This document shows, one piece after another, positions 37,077 through 46,472 of a DNA stretch of 64,000 bases (positions are counted from its first letter, which is position 1; the number at the start of each line of letters is the position of its first letter). The notes beneath the pieces are model-generated. The model made no database searches. It was given only the letters and a program-made list of their open reading frames with translations, and was not told the DNA's origin. The position numbers were made by a program, and so were the translations under genes. Origin of the DNA: CAVOAK01 sp965217615 (lineage in GTDB: Bacteria > Pseudomonadota > Alphaproteobacteria > UBA8366 > CAVOAK01); contig CBDCIT010000010.1 in NCBI GenBank assembly GCA_965217615.1, positions 1-64,000 on the forward strand, written 5' to 3'.

Positions 37077-37940
37077 CTAGTAGGGTCGGTCGCCCAACAT
37101 CTGCACACGAGTCATGTAGCGCAGGCTCTGTGGAATGCCCCTGAGTTCGTGAAAGTAGTCCGCCTGCACGCGATGCAGCGTGCACCGATTGTCCCAAATG
37201 GCGATCGAACCGTTCTCCCAGTGGAAGCGGCACGTGAAATCCGGATTGGCAAGATGTTGGTAGAGATAGTCGAGGATCGGCGCGCTCTCCTCGACCGTCA
37301 TGTCCTTGAAATTGCGTCCCGGTTCGACGGTAAGAAACAGCGACTTCTTTCCGGTCACCGGATGGATCCGCACCACCGGGTGCGCGGCAGTTCGGTCCGG
37401 CCCCTTTTTGTGCGGCATGCCGCCGTAGCCCATGAAGCCTCTATGCGAGTCTTCAAAAACGTACTTGAGCCCGGACAACAGCCGCTTCATCCCCTCGGAC
37501 AGCGTTTCATATGCCAGGTACATGTTCAACCATTGCGTATCGCCGCTGTAGGGCGGCACGTCCTTGGCATGGATCACCGATCCAAGTGGCGGGCACTCGA
37601 ACGAGGGGCTGTCGATATGCCAGCAGTCGCCCCAATTGTGCTTCTCCTCCGGTAACTTGATGACTTCGACGACCTCGGGGTAGCCATCCATCGTCTCCGT
37701 GTAGTCGTGGATATGAAGCTCGCCGAACCGGCTGCCTAAGGCGATCAGCTCTTCCGGTCCTAGATCCTGATTGCGAAAGAAGATAACCAGATGATCGAGG
37801 AAGGCTTGGTGGATCTCAGCGAACTCTTCGTCCGAGAGCGGTTTCGAGAGATTGATACCTGTTATTACAGCGCCAAGCGCACCGCTTAAAGGAACTATTG
37901 TAACGCGCTCTCGGCTTTCGGCATGTGTCTGATCGACCAT
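37077..37940 (-). CDS. TauD/TfdA-family Fe(II)/2-oxoglutarate dioxygenase
   Basis: 287 aa. The jelly-roll facial triad is HID in CWHIDSPSFECPPLG (HxD) with the distal His in IWDNRCTLHRVQAD; the 2-oxoglutarate Arg is likely in GIPQSLRYMTRVQM. The family hydroxylates sulfonates, sulfates or other small anions and releases sulfite or a cleaved product. Its position upstream of xsc suggests sulfonate use. True TauD specificity cannot be proved from sequence alone. Intact; starts with ATG at 37940. Confidence 0.8.
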   Translation of the reverse strand: MVDQTHAESRERVTIVPLSGALGAVITGINLSKPLSDEEFAEIHQAFLDHLVIFFRNQDLGPEELIALGSRFGELHIHDYTETMDGYPEVVEVIKLPEEKHNWGDCWHIDSPSFECPPLGSVIHAKDVPPYSGDTQWLNMYLAYETLSEGMKRLLSGLKYVFEDSHRGFMGYGGMPHKKGPDRTAAHPVVRIHPVTGKKSLFLTVEPGRNFKDMTVEESAPILDYLYQHLANPDFTCRFHWENGSIAIWDNRCTLHRVQADYFHELRGIPQSLRYMTRVQMLGDRPY

Positions 37941-38538
37941 CCTCAGTCTCCCGATAACTCTGATTCGCTAAGCTCCACAACAACGCTCATACAGACATCC
38001 GGTCATGTGTCAGGCAGTAATGCAACTTCGAATGCAAAAAATATATCTTTATCATTGAAATGGCGAGCGCAAATGATGCTGTCAGACAGGTCGGCGACCT
38101 AAACCTGAACTCTCTGGGGCAATGTCCCCAATGAGTTAGATGCCGACAGGCCGCGTATAAAGCAAGGCCGAAGATCCTAGCGCACAGCATCAGTAGCATA
38201 TGCGGATCAACATCGATCCAGTTATCAGCTGTTTCGCGCACTCGTGGACAATGTGCTTGGTACGGATGACGTGGCGAAAAGCAGGGTGCCTCTAGTCATC
38301 ACTAGGTTCCTAGAATTAAACATTCAATGCAGAGGTTTATCAGATTATAGATATTGTCATGTCGGGCGTTTGCCTGCATTTTGGGTCACCACCCCAGCGC
38401 AATAAGGCCATCGGTGCCCGTCTGGCCGAGGTTGTCGACAAGATTTATGATTGAGGCAGAGTATGGAGGTTGTCGAAAATCACCCGGTTTGTGCAACGGC
38501 CTATATGGAGTGGGGGAGACACTCAGGGGAGGTAGATG
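37941..38538. other. divergent intergenic region
   Basis: Lies between the minus-strand dioxygenase gene and the plus-strand VOC gene and so should carry both promoters. It is noticeably A+T-richer than its surroundings. I see no further gene. Confidence 0.45.
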
Positions 38539-38919
38539 ATGGCAAAGCAAGATGAGAAACCGGCTTTAGCAGTGGCTCATATCAACGTCGATGTATCCGA
38601 CCTCAAGCAAGCAAGTGACTACTATGTGAAGCTCGGAATGCGCGCGGTGCATCTAGACAAAACGATCTCGGTACTGGAATTGCGCGGCGGCACGCGCCTC
38701 GTGGTTAGGCCCACTGACAAGTCAAATGTGCCCGGGACGAAGGCGCCATTCACCCTGATGGTCGATGACCTTGATGCGGTTCGCAAACGGTGGAGCGCTG
38801 ATGGGTTGAATCCATCGGATGTCACGTCGGGTCGAATCCACAACTCGTTTTGCATTACCGATCCGAGCGGTTATGAGATCACAATCAAAAAATACCACAC
38901 TTCAGACAGGCCGGTATAA
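38539..38919 (+). CDS. VOC-family (glyoxalase/dioxygenase fold) protein
   Basis: 126 aa from the second ATG, spaced 6 nt from GGAGG. A single pair of beta-alpha-beta-beta-beta modules: VAHINVDVSDLKQASDYYVK opens the fold, and DPSGYEITIKKYH near the C-terminus gives the conserved metal-ligand strand (ITDPSGYEI). The substrate is unknown. It stands alone upstream of a periplasmic binding protein gene. Confidence 0.78.
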   Translation: MAKQDEKPALAVAHINVDVSDLKQASDYYVKLGMRAVHLDKTISVLELRGGTRLVVRPTDKSNVPGTKAPFTLMVDDLDAVRKRWSADGLNPSDVTSGRIHNSFCITDPSGYEITIKKYHTSDRPV

Positions 38920-39323
38920 GGTCGCAGCCTTGCCAACGTAGTGAGGCGCATTGTCTACGTTTGCGGTGTAGCGAACTCAACGCATTTTGTGTGTTGAAGA
39001 CGGTCGCAATGACGTGGTTGATAACCTCAATAAGTCAGTTCCGACATTCGGCTAAAGGCCGGTTTGCGAGCAATGCTCAAGTACCGCTGCCGCGTCGAGG
39101 GACCTTTGGGTGTCGGGGTCTTTGCTGTTAGCGGCTTCAGGCTAAATTCCAAGCACAACCAGATGGATCTTTTAGTGGGGCCTGAAAATCAAAATCAAAC
39201 AGAAACTGTCACCAATGAACACGCGACACGGCGCTGGAGCGCGATCAGGTCTTCACCTTTCGATTGATAGATCGTTTTGATGTGGAGCGGCAATCGTGGC
39301 TGGAGGTGAAAGGTTTGTTCGCT

Positions 39324-39400
39324 CATGTCCGCTTGTCGCCAAGAAGCGGACCTTCATCATGAGTTAGGGAATAGTCCGCTAATGATCCGAGGCGGACTTT
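39324..39400. repeat. palindromic GTCCGC/GCGGAC repeat, locus C (2 units)
   Basis: Units at ~39324-39352 and 39370-39400 (CATGTCCGCTTGTCGCCAAG then AAGCGGAC; TAGTCCGCTAATGATCCGAG then GCGGACTT). The surrounding 38920-39556 has no supported gene. Confidence 0.65.
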
Positions 39401-39556
39401 CGGGTAGCCGGGCACGGCTTGACCCCCTACTGCAAAGGTGTAACATGTCCCACAGAATGGCGGATCCTTGGGATTTTAAGACACTGGGACGAACGCCGCG
39501 GGGGCAAATTTGAGCAAATTGGATCCAACAATACACCAACGCTAGGGAGTGTCACA

Positions 39557-40408
39557 ATGACAACGAGTAGAATTTTCACCGGGTCGCTGATCGCATTGGT
39601 GGCGATGGCGGTCGCGGCCACCGTCCAGCCGGCTGCGGCCCAGGTAACACACACGGATCTTGTTAGCGGAAGCCTGCTGACGGAACTCAAGAAGCGGCAG
39701 CAAATAAACGTCGGGTTTTCCACCTTCATCCCTTGGGCGATGCGCGACCTGAAGGGCGAGATCATCGGCTATGAGATCGACGTCGCCAACAAACTTGGCA
39801 AGGACTCGGGCTGGAAAACGGAGTTGGTTCCGATGGCCTGGGACGGCCTTATCCCCGCGGTGTTGTCGGGAAAGATCGACGTCATCATCGGCGGCATGTC
39901 CGCCAATGTTCAGCGTTCCCAGACCGTGGCTTTCTCCATCCCCTATGAGCGGGGCGGCTCGAATATGGTAGCGAACCTAAAGATGGCAGGCGGTCGTACC
40001 ACGATGGAGGAATTCAACACGCCCGACACAATCTTTGCCCAGCGCCGTGGGACGACGGGTATCAGGAACGTCCAGAATTTGTTCCCGAAGGCGAAGATTC
40101 TGCAGTTCGACGACGAAACTACGATGTGGCAGGAAATACTGAGCAGCCGGGCACATGTGGTCTATTCAACGGCGATGCTCGCAACCTGGAAGGTGGAGGA
40201 TTGGCCGGACCAGCTCTATATTCCGTTTCCTGGACAGAAGCTGACGCCTTGGGAAGCGGGCATCGGCATCCGCCAGGGTGATCCGGTGTTTTTGAACTAT
40301 CTCAACAACTGGATCCGCGAAAACACCATCAACAAATACCTGCCGGAGCGGCACACGTATTGGTTCGAAGGCCGTCCATGGAAACATTTGATACCGGAAA
40401 AGAAATAA
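39557..40408 (+). CDS. ABC transporter substrate-binding protein (family 3)
   Basis: 283 aa. The Sec signal peptide MTTSRIFTGSLIALVAMAVA...VQPAAAQ is cleaved after ~AAAQ. The SBP_bac_3 fold follows: KKRQQINVGFSTFIPWAMRD, GEIIGYEIDVANKLGKD (family signature), IPAVLSGKIDVIIGGMSANV and VAFSIPYERGG. A Shine-Dalgarno AGGGAG precedes the ATG by 8 nt. It probably delivers a polar amino acid or similar solute. No permease or ATPase gene adjoins it in this window, so the transporter is either split or the gene is orphaned. Confidence 0.83.
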   Translation: MTTSRIFTGSLIALVAMAVAATVQPAAAQVTHTDLVSGSLLTELKKRQQINVGFSTFIPWAMRDLKGEIIGYEIDVANKLGKDSGWKTELVPMAWDGLIPAVLSGKIDVIIGGMSANVQRSQTVAFSIPYERGGSNMVANLKMAGGRTTMEEFNTPDTIFAQRRGTTGIRNVQNLFPKAKILQFDDETTMWQEILSSRAHVVYSTAMLATWKVEDWPDQLYIPFPGQKLTPWEAGIGIRQGDPVFLNYLNNWIRENTINKYLPERHTYWFEGRPWKHLIPEKK

Positions 40409-40716
40409 GGTTTGTAGCGGACCAGCCAATGAAACTGGTTAGTCGGCTGGATTGATAAGATACAGGCGCACAGGATAATCGTGCGCCTGTATACTGCAAG
40501 TACGGGGCGTGGTTGCGACAGCGGAACACATTCGCACCATGAAGGTCCCCTTGCGCACCGTACAAGACCGCAAGTTCCTTTTGGGCTCAGGCTGGAGTGA
40601 AAGGATTCCACTAGCATTTAGTTCGAATCCAAACTCGTTTATGGGGCTCACTCGGCTTTACAGGTAATCAGTTACCTCTCACCATAGCCGTTCTCCTTGC
40701 GTTTTTTGGGTGCCTG

Positions 40717-40740
40717 GAGCCTCGCAGGCTTGCGAGGCTC
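40717..40740 (+). terminator. candidate terminator hairpin
   Basis: GAGCCTCGCA, loop GGCT, TGCGAGGCTC, followed by a weak T-containing tail (TATTCTTG). A perfect 10-bp stem, ~310 bp after the binding-protein gene. Confidence 0.4.
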
Positions 40741-40769
40741 TATTCTTGTCGAAGTTGCTCAGTCGGCTT

Positions 40770-40834
40770 GAACGTCCGCTAATAGTTATTAGCAGACGAT
40801 AAATGGGAAGCTAGGGAACGTCCGCTTTTGACGG
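40770..40834. repeat. palindromic GTCCGC/GCGGAC repeat, locus D, split by IS30
   Basis: One full unit at ~40770-40797 (AACGTCCGCTAATAGTTATT then AGCAGACG). The left half of a second (AACGTCCGCTTTTGA, 40817-40831) resumes beyond the IS30 element as ACCCAAAGCGGACAT at 42061-42075. Confidence 0.65.
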
Positions 40835-40840
40835 CGATCT

Positions 40841-42052
40841 CAATTGATCGACGCAACACTTTATCTCAAACGAAGAGGTGGAGTGTATGCAGATGAAGCA
40901 AAGATATGGTCGAGGGTTCAGTGCGGTAGAGAAGACGGAGTTGTGGGATCGCTGGCGGCGCGGGGAGTCGTTGAAGGCGATTGGTCGGGCGTTTGGCAAG
41001 CCGTCATCGTCGATTTATTTCCAGCTGGCGCCGCATGGCGGGATCCGGCCGTCGCCTCGCTGCCGCTCGCGGCTGGCGTTGACCTTATGGGAACGCGAGG
41101 AGATATCCCGCGGGATCGTGGCCCGGCACTCGATCCGATCGATGGCGTCGTTGCTGGGCCGGTCGCCGTCGACGGTGAGCCGGGAAGTTCGCCGTAATGG
41201 CGGCTATGATCGGTATCGAGCCGCGCTTGCCGATGACAGGGCCTGGGCTCGAGCCCGTCGCCCGAAGCGATGTAAGCTGGCTACGAGTTCTCGGTTACGC
41301 TGGGCGGTGGCGCGGATGCTCGGGTTGAACTGGTCACCGGAGCAGATCGCCGGATGGCTCAAGCGAGCGCATCCGGGAGACGGGTCTTATCAGGTGTCTC
41401 ACGAGACGATCTATCGCAGTCTATTTGTTCAAGCCCGCGGTGTGCTTAAGAAGGAGCTGCTTCAGCATCTTCGCTCGAAGCGGACGATCCGTCGCTCCAA
41501 ACAGGCGTGCCGGAAAGGCGTTGGACGAGGTCAAATCACGGATATGGTGTCAATCCGTGAGCGGCCGGCCTCGGTTGAAGATCGGGCGGTGCCGGGTCAC
41601 TGGGAAGGCGATCTCTTGTCGGGATCGAAGAACAGCTACATTGCGACCCTGGTCGAACGTCAAACGCGTTACGTGATGTTGGCGCAGGTTGCCAACAAGG
41701 AAACCCTGACAGTGGTATCCGCGCTCATCAGGCAGGCGAGGAAGCTGCCGACCGAGCTCTACAAGTCCCTGACCTGGGACCGGGGCAAGGAACTCGCGGA
41801 CCATCGCCGGTTCAGCCTGGCGACCGACATCGATGTCTACTTCTGTGATCCGCAAAGCCCATGGCAACGGGGTTCCAATGAGAACACTAATGGCCTGCTC
41901 AGACAGTACTTCCCCAAAGGCACCGACGTGTCGGTATACTCGCAGGCTCATCTGAACAAAGTGGCGCGTCAGCTCAACGAACGGCCACGCAAAACCTTGG
42001 GGTTTGAAACACCGGCAGAGAGATTCAACGCTTGTGTTGCGTCGACCGGTTG
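40841..42052 (+). mobile_element. IS30-family element A
   Basis: Inverted repeats CAATTGATCGACGCAACAC (40841-40859) and the inverse of 42034-42052 (CAACCGGTCGACGCAACAC), 16/19 matches. It carries one intact transposase. The right end coincides with the transposase stop codon. It sits in the loop of a palindromic intergenic repeat. Confidence 0.8.
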
Positions 42053-42053
42053 A
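40887..42053 (+). CDS. IS30-family transposase
   Basis: 388 aa. The N-terminal HTH pair includes RRGESLKAIGRAFGKPSSSI and HSIRSMASLLGRSPSTVSRE. The rve core shows VPGHWEGDLLSGS (first Asp), LTWDRGKELADHRRF (second Asp) and SPWQRGSNENTNGLLRQYFP (Glu), which is diagnostic of IS30. Intact. Confidence 0.9.
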   Translation: MQMKQRYGRGFSAVEKTELWDRWRRGESLKAIGRAFGKPSSSIYFQLAPHGGIRPSPRCRSRLALTLWEREEISRGIVARHSIRSMASLLGRSPSTVSREVRRNGGYDRYRAALADDRAWARARRPKRCKLATSSRLRWAVARMLGLNWSPEQIAGWLKRAHPGDGSYQVSHETIYRSLFVQARGVLKKELLQHLRSKRTIRRSKQACRKGVGRGQITDMVSIRERPASVEDRAVPGHWEGDLLSGSKNSYIATLVERQTRYVMLAQVANKETLTVVSALIRQARKLPTELYKSLTWDRGKELADHRRFSLATDIDVYFCDPQSPWQRGSNENTNGLLRQYFPKGTDVSVYSQAHLNKVARQLNERPRKTLGFETPAERFNACVASTG

Positions 42054-42916
42054 GGCGGCAACCCAAAGCGGACATCAAAGCGGAATTGAATAAGGCGAAC
42101 TGGAAGGGCTGATACGGAAGGATATCTGAGCAGTCTTGTCATGGTTTCTTTGCCACTGCCAGGACCGCTGGCATCGCTACCTCTATGCCGTCACCAGTTC
42201 GATACGCTTCAGCGCGTTCTAAGATTGCTCTGTGAATGTTCGCGCGCGCTTCAGGTTCCTGTAGTTCAAGAATCGCTGCTGCACGGACTGCGCCGTTGTA
42301 GATCTGGTCCAAAAACCCCTGTGCCGTAGGTGTCCGCCACACCAGTGGTACGTCTTGAATGTCCACATCGTGGAACCCAGTAGCCTCAAGTGTTTTTCGG
42401 GTTTCCGTGTGGTTGCTGAATCGAAAATGCGGCGGGCTTGGTGGCAGAGGCACGTTTAAGTCGCCCGCGGCTTCAATCGCCGTCAGCACAATATCAAAAA
42501 ACTCGTGCGTATCCGGGGTAGCCCATACGGTAAACGCATATCGACCAGCTGGCCGTAGTACGCGATATGCCTCTGCGATTGCCCGGTCCGGATCAGCAAA
42601 GTGCAGGACCGCAAAACCACAGATCGCGGCATCGAAAGCGTCTTCCTCAAAGGGTAAGTTTTCCGCGTCAGCTTGACGGAACTCTGTCTTTGGAAATTCA
42701 CGTGCAGCGACTTCCACCATGGCCGGGGCAAAATCAACTCCGGTGGCCCTCGCCCCTCGCTCGCTTGCCGCGGCTGCCAAGCGACCGGTACCACACGCGA
42801 TGTCCAAGACAGATTTCCCTGCCGATAACGCCGGCAGCATCCAAGAGAACGTCGATGGCTTGCCAGGTCACCTGCCCGGTGTAGTCGTCATAACAAGCGG
42901 CGTTCTTATGCCACCC

Positions 42917-44264
42917 TGTCGCTAACACACGATATGACCGGTCTATGTAACAGATGATCTGTCCGGTTTTAGATTTCCTCCAAATCTGGAGGAATCGGAT
43001 GCGCCGGACGGAGCAGTTGCAGGGACTGAGATTGATGAAGTTCGAGGATGTCTACGGACGTTGTTATCGGGGTGATTTGAGCCAGGCCGAGGCCTCGGAG
43101 ATCCTGGGCATGTCGGATCGGACGTTCCGGCGCTGGCGGGAGCGCTATAAGGCCGAGGGTGCCGAGGGTTTGTACGACCGGCGCCTTGGGCGGGTCTCGG
43201 CGCGCCGCGCGCCGGTGGACGAGGTGATGCGGGTGCTGGAGCTGTTCGAGACGCGCTACCCGGACTTCACGGCCAAGCACTTCCACGAGAAGCTGGTCTG
43301 CGAGCATGGCTTCGGGCTGAGCTACAACTGGCTTCGCCTGAGCTTGCAGGCGCACGGCAAGATCAAGCCGGCGCCCAGGCGCGGGGCGCACCGCCGGAAG
43401 CGGCCGCGCCGACCGGTGGTGGGGATGCTGCTGCACCAGGACGGCTCGAGCCACGAGTGGGTTGCGGGCCAGTGGTGGGATCTGATCGTGACCATGGACG
43501 ATGCGACATCGGAGGTCTATTCGGGCTTCTTCGTTGCCGAGGAGGGCACGATGAGCACGTTCCGCGGGCTCGGCGAGGTGATCGCCGAAAACGGGCTGTT
43601 CTGCTCGCTCTACGCCGATCGGGCCTCGCACTACTGGCACACGCCCGAGGCAGGTGGCGGTGTGGACAAGGACAACCCGACCCAGATCGGCCGGGCCTTG
43701 GCGCAGCTCGGCATCGAGTTGATCGCGGCCTATTCGCCGCAGGCCCGGGGCCGCTCGGAGCGCATGTTCGGGACCTTGCAGAAGCGCCTGCCCCAGGAGC
43801 TGCGCCTCGCCGGGATCGCCACCATGGCCGAGGCCAATCGCTTTCTCGAGGAGCTCTTCTGGCCGGCGCACAACGCCCGCTTCGCCCGCCCGGCCGCGGA
43901 CACCGGCTCGGCCTTCGTGGCTTTTGCCGGCACGCTCGAGGACATCCTCTGCGCCCAGGAGGACTGCGTCGTCGCGGGCGACAACACCGTGCGCTACAAG
44001 AACCGCACGCTGCAGATCCCGGCCGATCGCCACCGCCACCACTACGTCAAGGCGCAGGTCCGGGTGCACGAATATCCCGACGGCCACCTGGCCGTCTTCC
44101 ACAGACCCAGGTGTCTGGCGCGCTACCGCGCCGACGGCGAAACCATCGCCGACGACAGGCTCCAGGCCGCGTGACCCGCTTCGACGCGACCGAGCCAAAC
44201 CACCACAACAGAAGCGGTCAATTCATATGGTACATAAAGCGGTCAACTCAGTTTGTTATCGACA
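42917..44264 (+). mobile_element. ISNCY (IS1202-like) element
   Basis: Ends TGTCGCTAACACAC and inverse of the right end TGTCGATAACAAAC, with further matched blocks (TGACCG, TATGTA, CA-ATGA) behind. Flanked by a perfect 16-bp direct repeat CGTTCTTATGCCACCC (42901-42916 and 44265-44280). The unusually long duplication fits the IS1202 group. 1348 bp. Confidence 0.85.
42999..44174 (+). CDS. ISNCY-family transposase
   Basis: 391 aa from MRRTEQLQGLRLMKFEDVYG. HTH domain (LSQAEASEILGMSDRTFRRW), then an rve core with LIVTMDDATSEVYSGFFVAE (first Asp), SLYADRASHYWHTPEAGG (second Asp) and SPQARGRSERMFGTLQKRLP (Glu). The C-terminal small domain ends in the HLAVFHRPRCLARY block. Intact. Confidence 0.86.
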   Translation: MRRTEQLQGLRLMKFEDVYGRCYRGDLSQAEASEILGMSDRTFRRWRERYKAEGAEGLYDRRLGRVSARRAPVDEVMRVLELFETRYPDFTAKHFHEKLVCEHGFGLSYNWLRLSLQAHGKIKPAPRRGAHRRKRPRRPVVGMLLHQDGSSHEWVAGQWWDLIVTMDDATSEVYSGFFVAEEGTMSTFRGLGEVIAENGLFCSLYADRASHYWHTPEAGGGVDKDNPTQIGRALAQLGIELIAAYSPQARGRSERMFGTLQKRLPQELRLAGIATMAEANRFLEELFWPAHNARFARPAADTGSAFVAFAGTLEDILCAQEDCVVAGDNTVRYKNRTLQIPADRHRHHYVKAQVRVHEYPDGHLAVFHRPRCLARYRADGETIADDRLQAA

Positions 44265-44292
44265 CGTTCTTATGCCACCCTTGTCTTTCCAT

Positions 44293-45319
44293 TTCTTTGA
44301 ATGTAGGCTGACTAGATGGTTCTGATTCCGTCAACCGCACCTCCAATTGCTGACCGGGTGTGCCCAATCCTAGGTAGCCTAGTTATCACGCTACAGTTGA
44401 TTTCCACCAGCGCCAACAGAGACGGTAGTGACTCCAAAATTCTGCTTTGATGTGGTCAGTTTGCAGCTATGAACAGACCAAAATCGCTTGGTGAGGAATC
44501 GTCTGCGCCTGGCTAAGAGCGGACCATTGTCGAAAGTTGATGCGTAATTTACATTCTTGCGCGTAATAGTATCTGACCTCCTAGTCTTAATGGAACTGAA
44601 GTTATGTCGGCGAGGCTAATACGACTAATCCATGGGGGACAGTTGTCTGCGTTGTTGCAACGGTCTTTCCGATGGCTCGTGGTATTGGCCGGCCGATGCG
44701 CGACGCACGCTGGTTCTGAGCCCCGATGAAGCAAACGGTCCGTACCTCACGTATGAGCAAATTCAGGTTCGACGCCGCCGAAGGTCGCGCGCTCGCCTCG
44801 TCCGATCGCTGCCGCATAAAGATCAAGGAAGACTGCGACAGACGGCCTGACCAACACAGGCGGTGGCAATCGAACTCGGTTTCCGTGCAACTTGATAGCT
44901 ACACGATTCGGCAAGTGGCGCCGCCGCTTCCTGAAGGCTGCGCATCGAGCGGACTTGCTCGGATGACAAGCCTGCGGAACGATAAAGGACGGCACGACGG
45001 ACCACTGACGGTTACAGTTCCTTTGGGAACGAGCAAAGCAAAGGTTATTCGAGCGGACGCTGGAGACTGACGAAGAGCCGACGCTACCCACTGGTCGAAT
45101 CCGCTCGATGGCCCGGGTTTTGCTTTCCGAAGCTGTCGCAGCACGACTAATCCGGAAGGAAATCTTAGGGCGGCCTTCAGTCAGGTATGCAGCGCGCAGC
45201 TTATCTGCGGAATGACCTTCAAGCTCTCCGTGCGATGTCCGCTGTTCGTGGCTACAAGCGGACATTACCGCGACAGTCGTCGGGAAGCTCGGAACATCTG
45301 TCGACCGCCGGATTAGTCT
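44293..45319. other. gene-poor stretch with repeat scars
   Basis: I recognise no gene. It holds one half-unit of the GTCCGC/GCGGAC repeat (~44511-44530) and a full unit at ~45234-45267. Open frames here, such as one on the minus strand covering 44747-45265, have low-complexity Arg/Ser-rich translations and look spurious. Confidence 0.4.
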
Positions 45320-45985
45320 TTAGCGCCGCGCTGAGTGTCTCTGTGTCCGATGAAAAAAGCTCAGATCCAGGTGGAATCGACTCTGCGCAACAGCCGGTCC
45401 TGCGCGAATGCTGCCGGGCATGCCTGAGCGGCGCACACGGCCGATCGATACAAGCGTCACGGCACCGACCTCGCTGTTCGCTGATCGCCTCACCGAATGC
45501 TCGCCACCGGCCACGGTTCATCGGCAAGTGGTTTACAGATCGCCACTCGGCATGCCACTGGACGTTCCTCGACTTCCTGAAGGAGATCGACAGGCGCATC
45601 GGCAATTCGGATGGCCGTCCACATCGTCATGGACAATTACTGCCACGCCACAAGACGACGAGGCGGTTAGGGCCTGGCTGGCAAACGGCGGACTGACTCA
45701 TGGCATGTCCACTTCACGCGGAACGTCTCTCGCGTCCTGGATCAATCAGGTCGAACGCTGAAGATACCGCCAGAAACTGACACGCAAGCAGCTGCATGCG
45801 CGGGGTCCGCGACACCTACGACTTTCGCCAGCTCGGGAAGCCGACATCCGCGCCTTCATCGAACAACACAACGAAGATCCGAAGCCCGGTGGTTCATACG
45901 TCCGGACGAAATCCGCCGACGACATTCTCGCTGCCGTCAAGCGCTTCTGCCTCCGAAGTCGACTCAAAACTCCTGAATGCCACGA
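45320..45985 (+). pseudogene. IS630-family transposase remnant, multiple frameshifts
   Basis: Scattered frames carry IS630 hallmarks in order: SVSDEKSS (first Asp region, CVDEKSQ-like), LPGMPERRT, SLFA, FLDFLKEIDRRIG, VHIVMDNYCHA (second Asp), LASWINQVER (Glu region, SWLNQVE-like), LTRKQL, ADIRAFIEQHNEDPKPGGSY and DDILAAVKRFC. At least three frame changes. Its right end cuts the 3' end of the glutamine amidotransferase gene. Confidence 0.72.
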
Positions 45986-45988
45986 ACT

Positions 45989-46330
45989 TTAGAGGCCCAG
46001 GATCGGGACGCCCTGTGCAACACAGGCCTTAACCACCTGCAGCGCCACCGCATCCCGGCCCTGATCGTAGGGTTCGTGGCTCGGATGGGGTTCGACGTCG
46101 AAATGAGTCGGATGAACGTTGGCGCGCCCGCCCGTCAGCATGATGCCGTCCACGACCTCAAGCAACGACCCGATATCCGTGATGTCGGGCGCCCCCGCGA
46201 ACATCAGAGGCAAGGCGTTGGCGACTTCCACCACAGCGCGAAGGTTCTTTTCCCCGACCCGCTGTACGGTGGAGCGATCACTCGTGGGATCTCTCGACCC
46301 GATGACACCGACCAATGGCTTTGACATCAA
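45989..46330 (-). pseudogene. class I glutamine amidotransferase (PuuD-like), C-terminally truncated
   Basis: 113 aa, MMSKPLVGVIGSRDPTSDRS...DITDIGSLLEVVDGIMLTGG...NVHPTHFDVEP, then QGVPILGL, where the catalytic nucleophile Cys should follow (GVPILGICRG). The IS630 remnant begins right there, so the catalytic Cys and ~130 residues are missing. The family (Peptidase_C26) hydrolyses gamma-glutamyl-amine compounds. It sits 142 bp downstream of a glutamine-synthetase-like gene on the same strand. Confidence 0.78.
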
Positions 46331-46472
46331 TTGGTTCGCGTCCCTCCGCGCGCGGCACGCCTCCGCGTGACCTCAAATGGCTAGCAGCGGGCCTTGCTAG
46401 TTCACAGGAACTTAAATGTATCCGGTGCCCAGCCCTGGCCCAAGTATTACCCACTCGGCCCGCCGAATCCGA

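Larger units (their letters stand above)
42139..44292 (-). pseudogene. class I SAM-dependent methyltransferase, IS-split and frameshifted
   Basis: The ATG at 44290-44292 gives MERQG. After removing the ISNCY element and one 16-bp target copy the frame reads on as WHKNAACYDDYTGQVTWQAI. A further one-base shift near 42840 leads into ALSAGKSVLDIACGTGRLAA (SAM-binding motif I), then DFAPAMVEVAAREFP, DAAICGFAVLHFADPD and EAYRVLRPAGRYAFTVWATP. Restored size ~262 aa. A UbiE/Methyltransf_11-type enzyme, substrate unknown. An internal ATG at 42840 would give a 233-aa product lacking the N-terminus. Confidence 0.75.

Noticed and set aside
42969..44198. 409-aa minus-strand ORF opposite the ISNCY transposase
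   Set aside because: Antisense shadow of a clear DDE transposase; low-complexity composition.
44747..45265. 172-aa minus-strand ORF
   Set aside because: Arg/Ser-rich, no recognisable fold, includes a palindromic repeat unit; probably non-coding.
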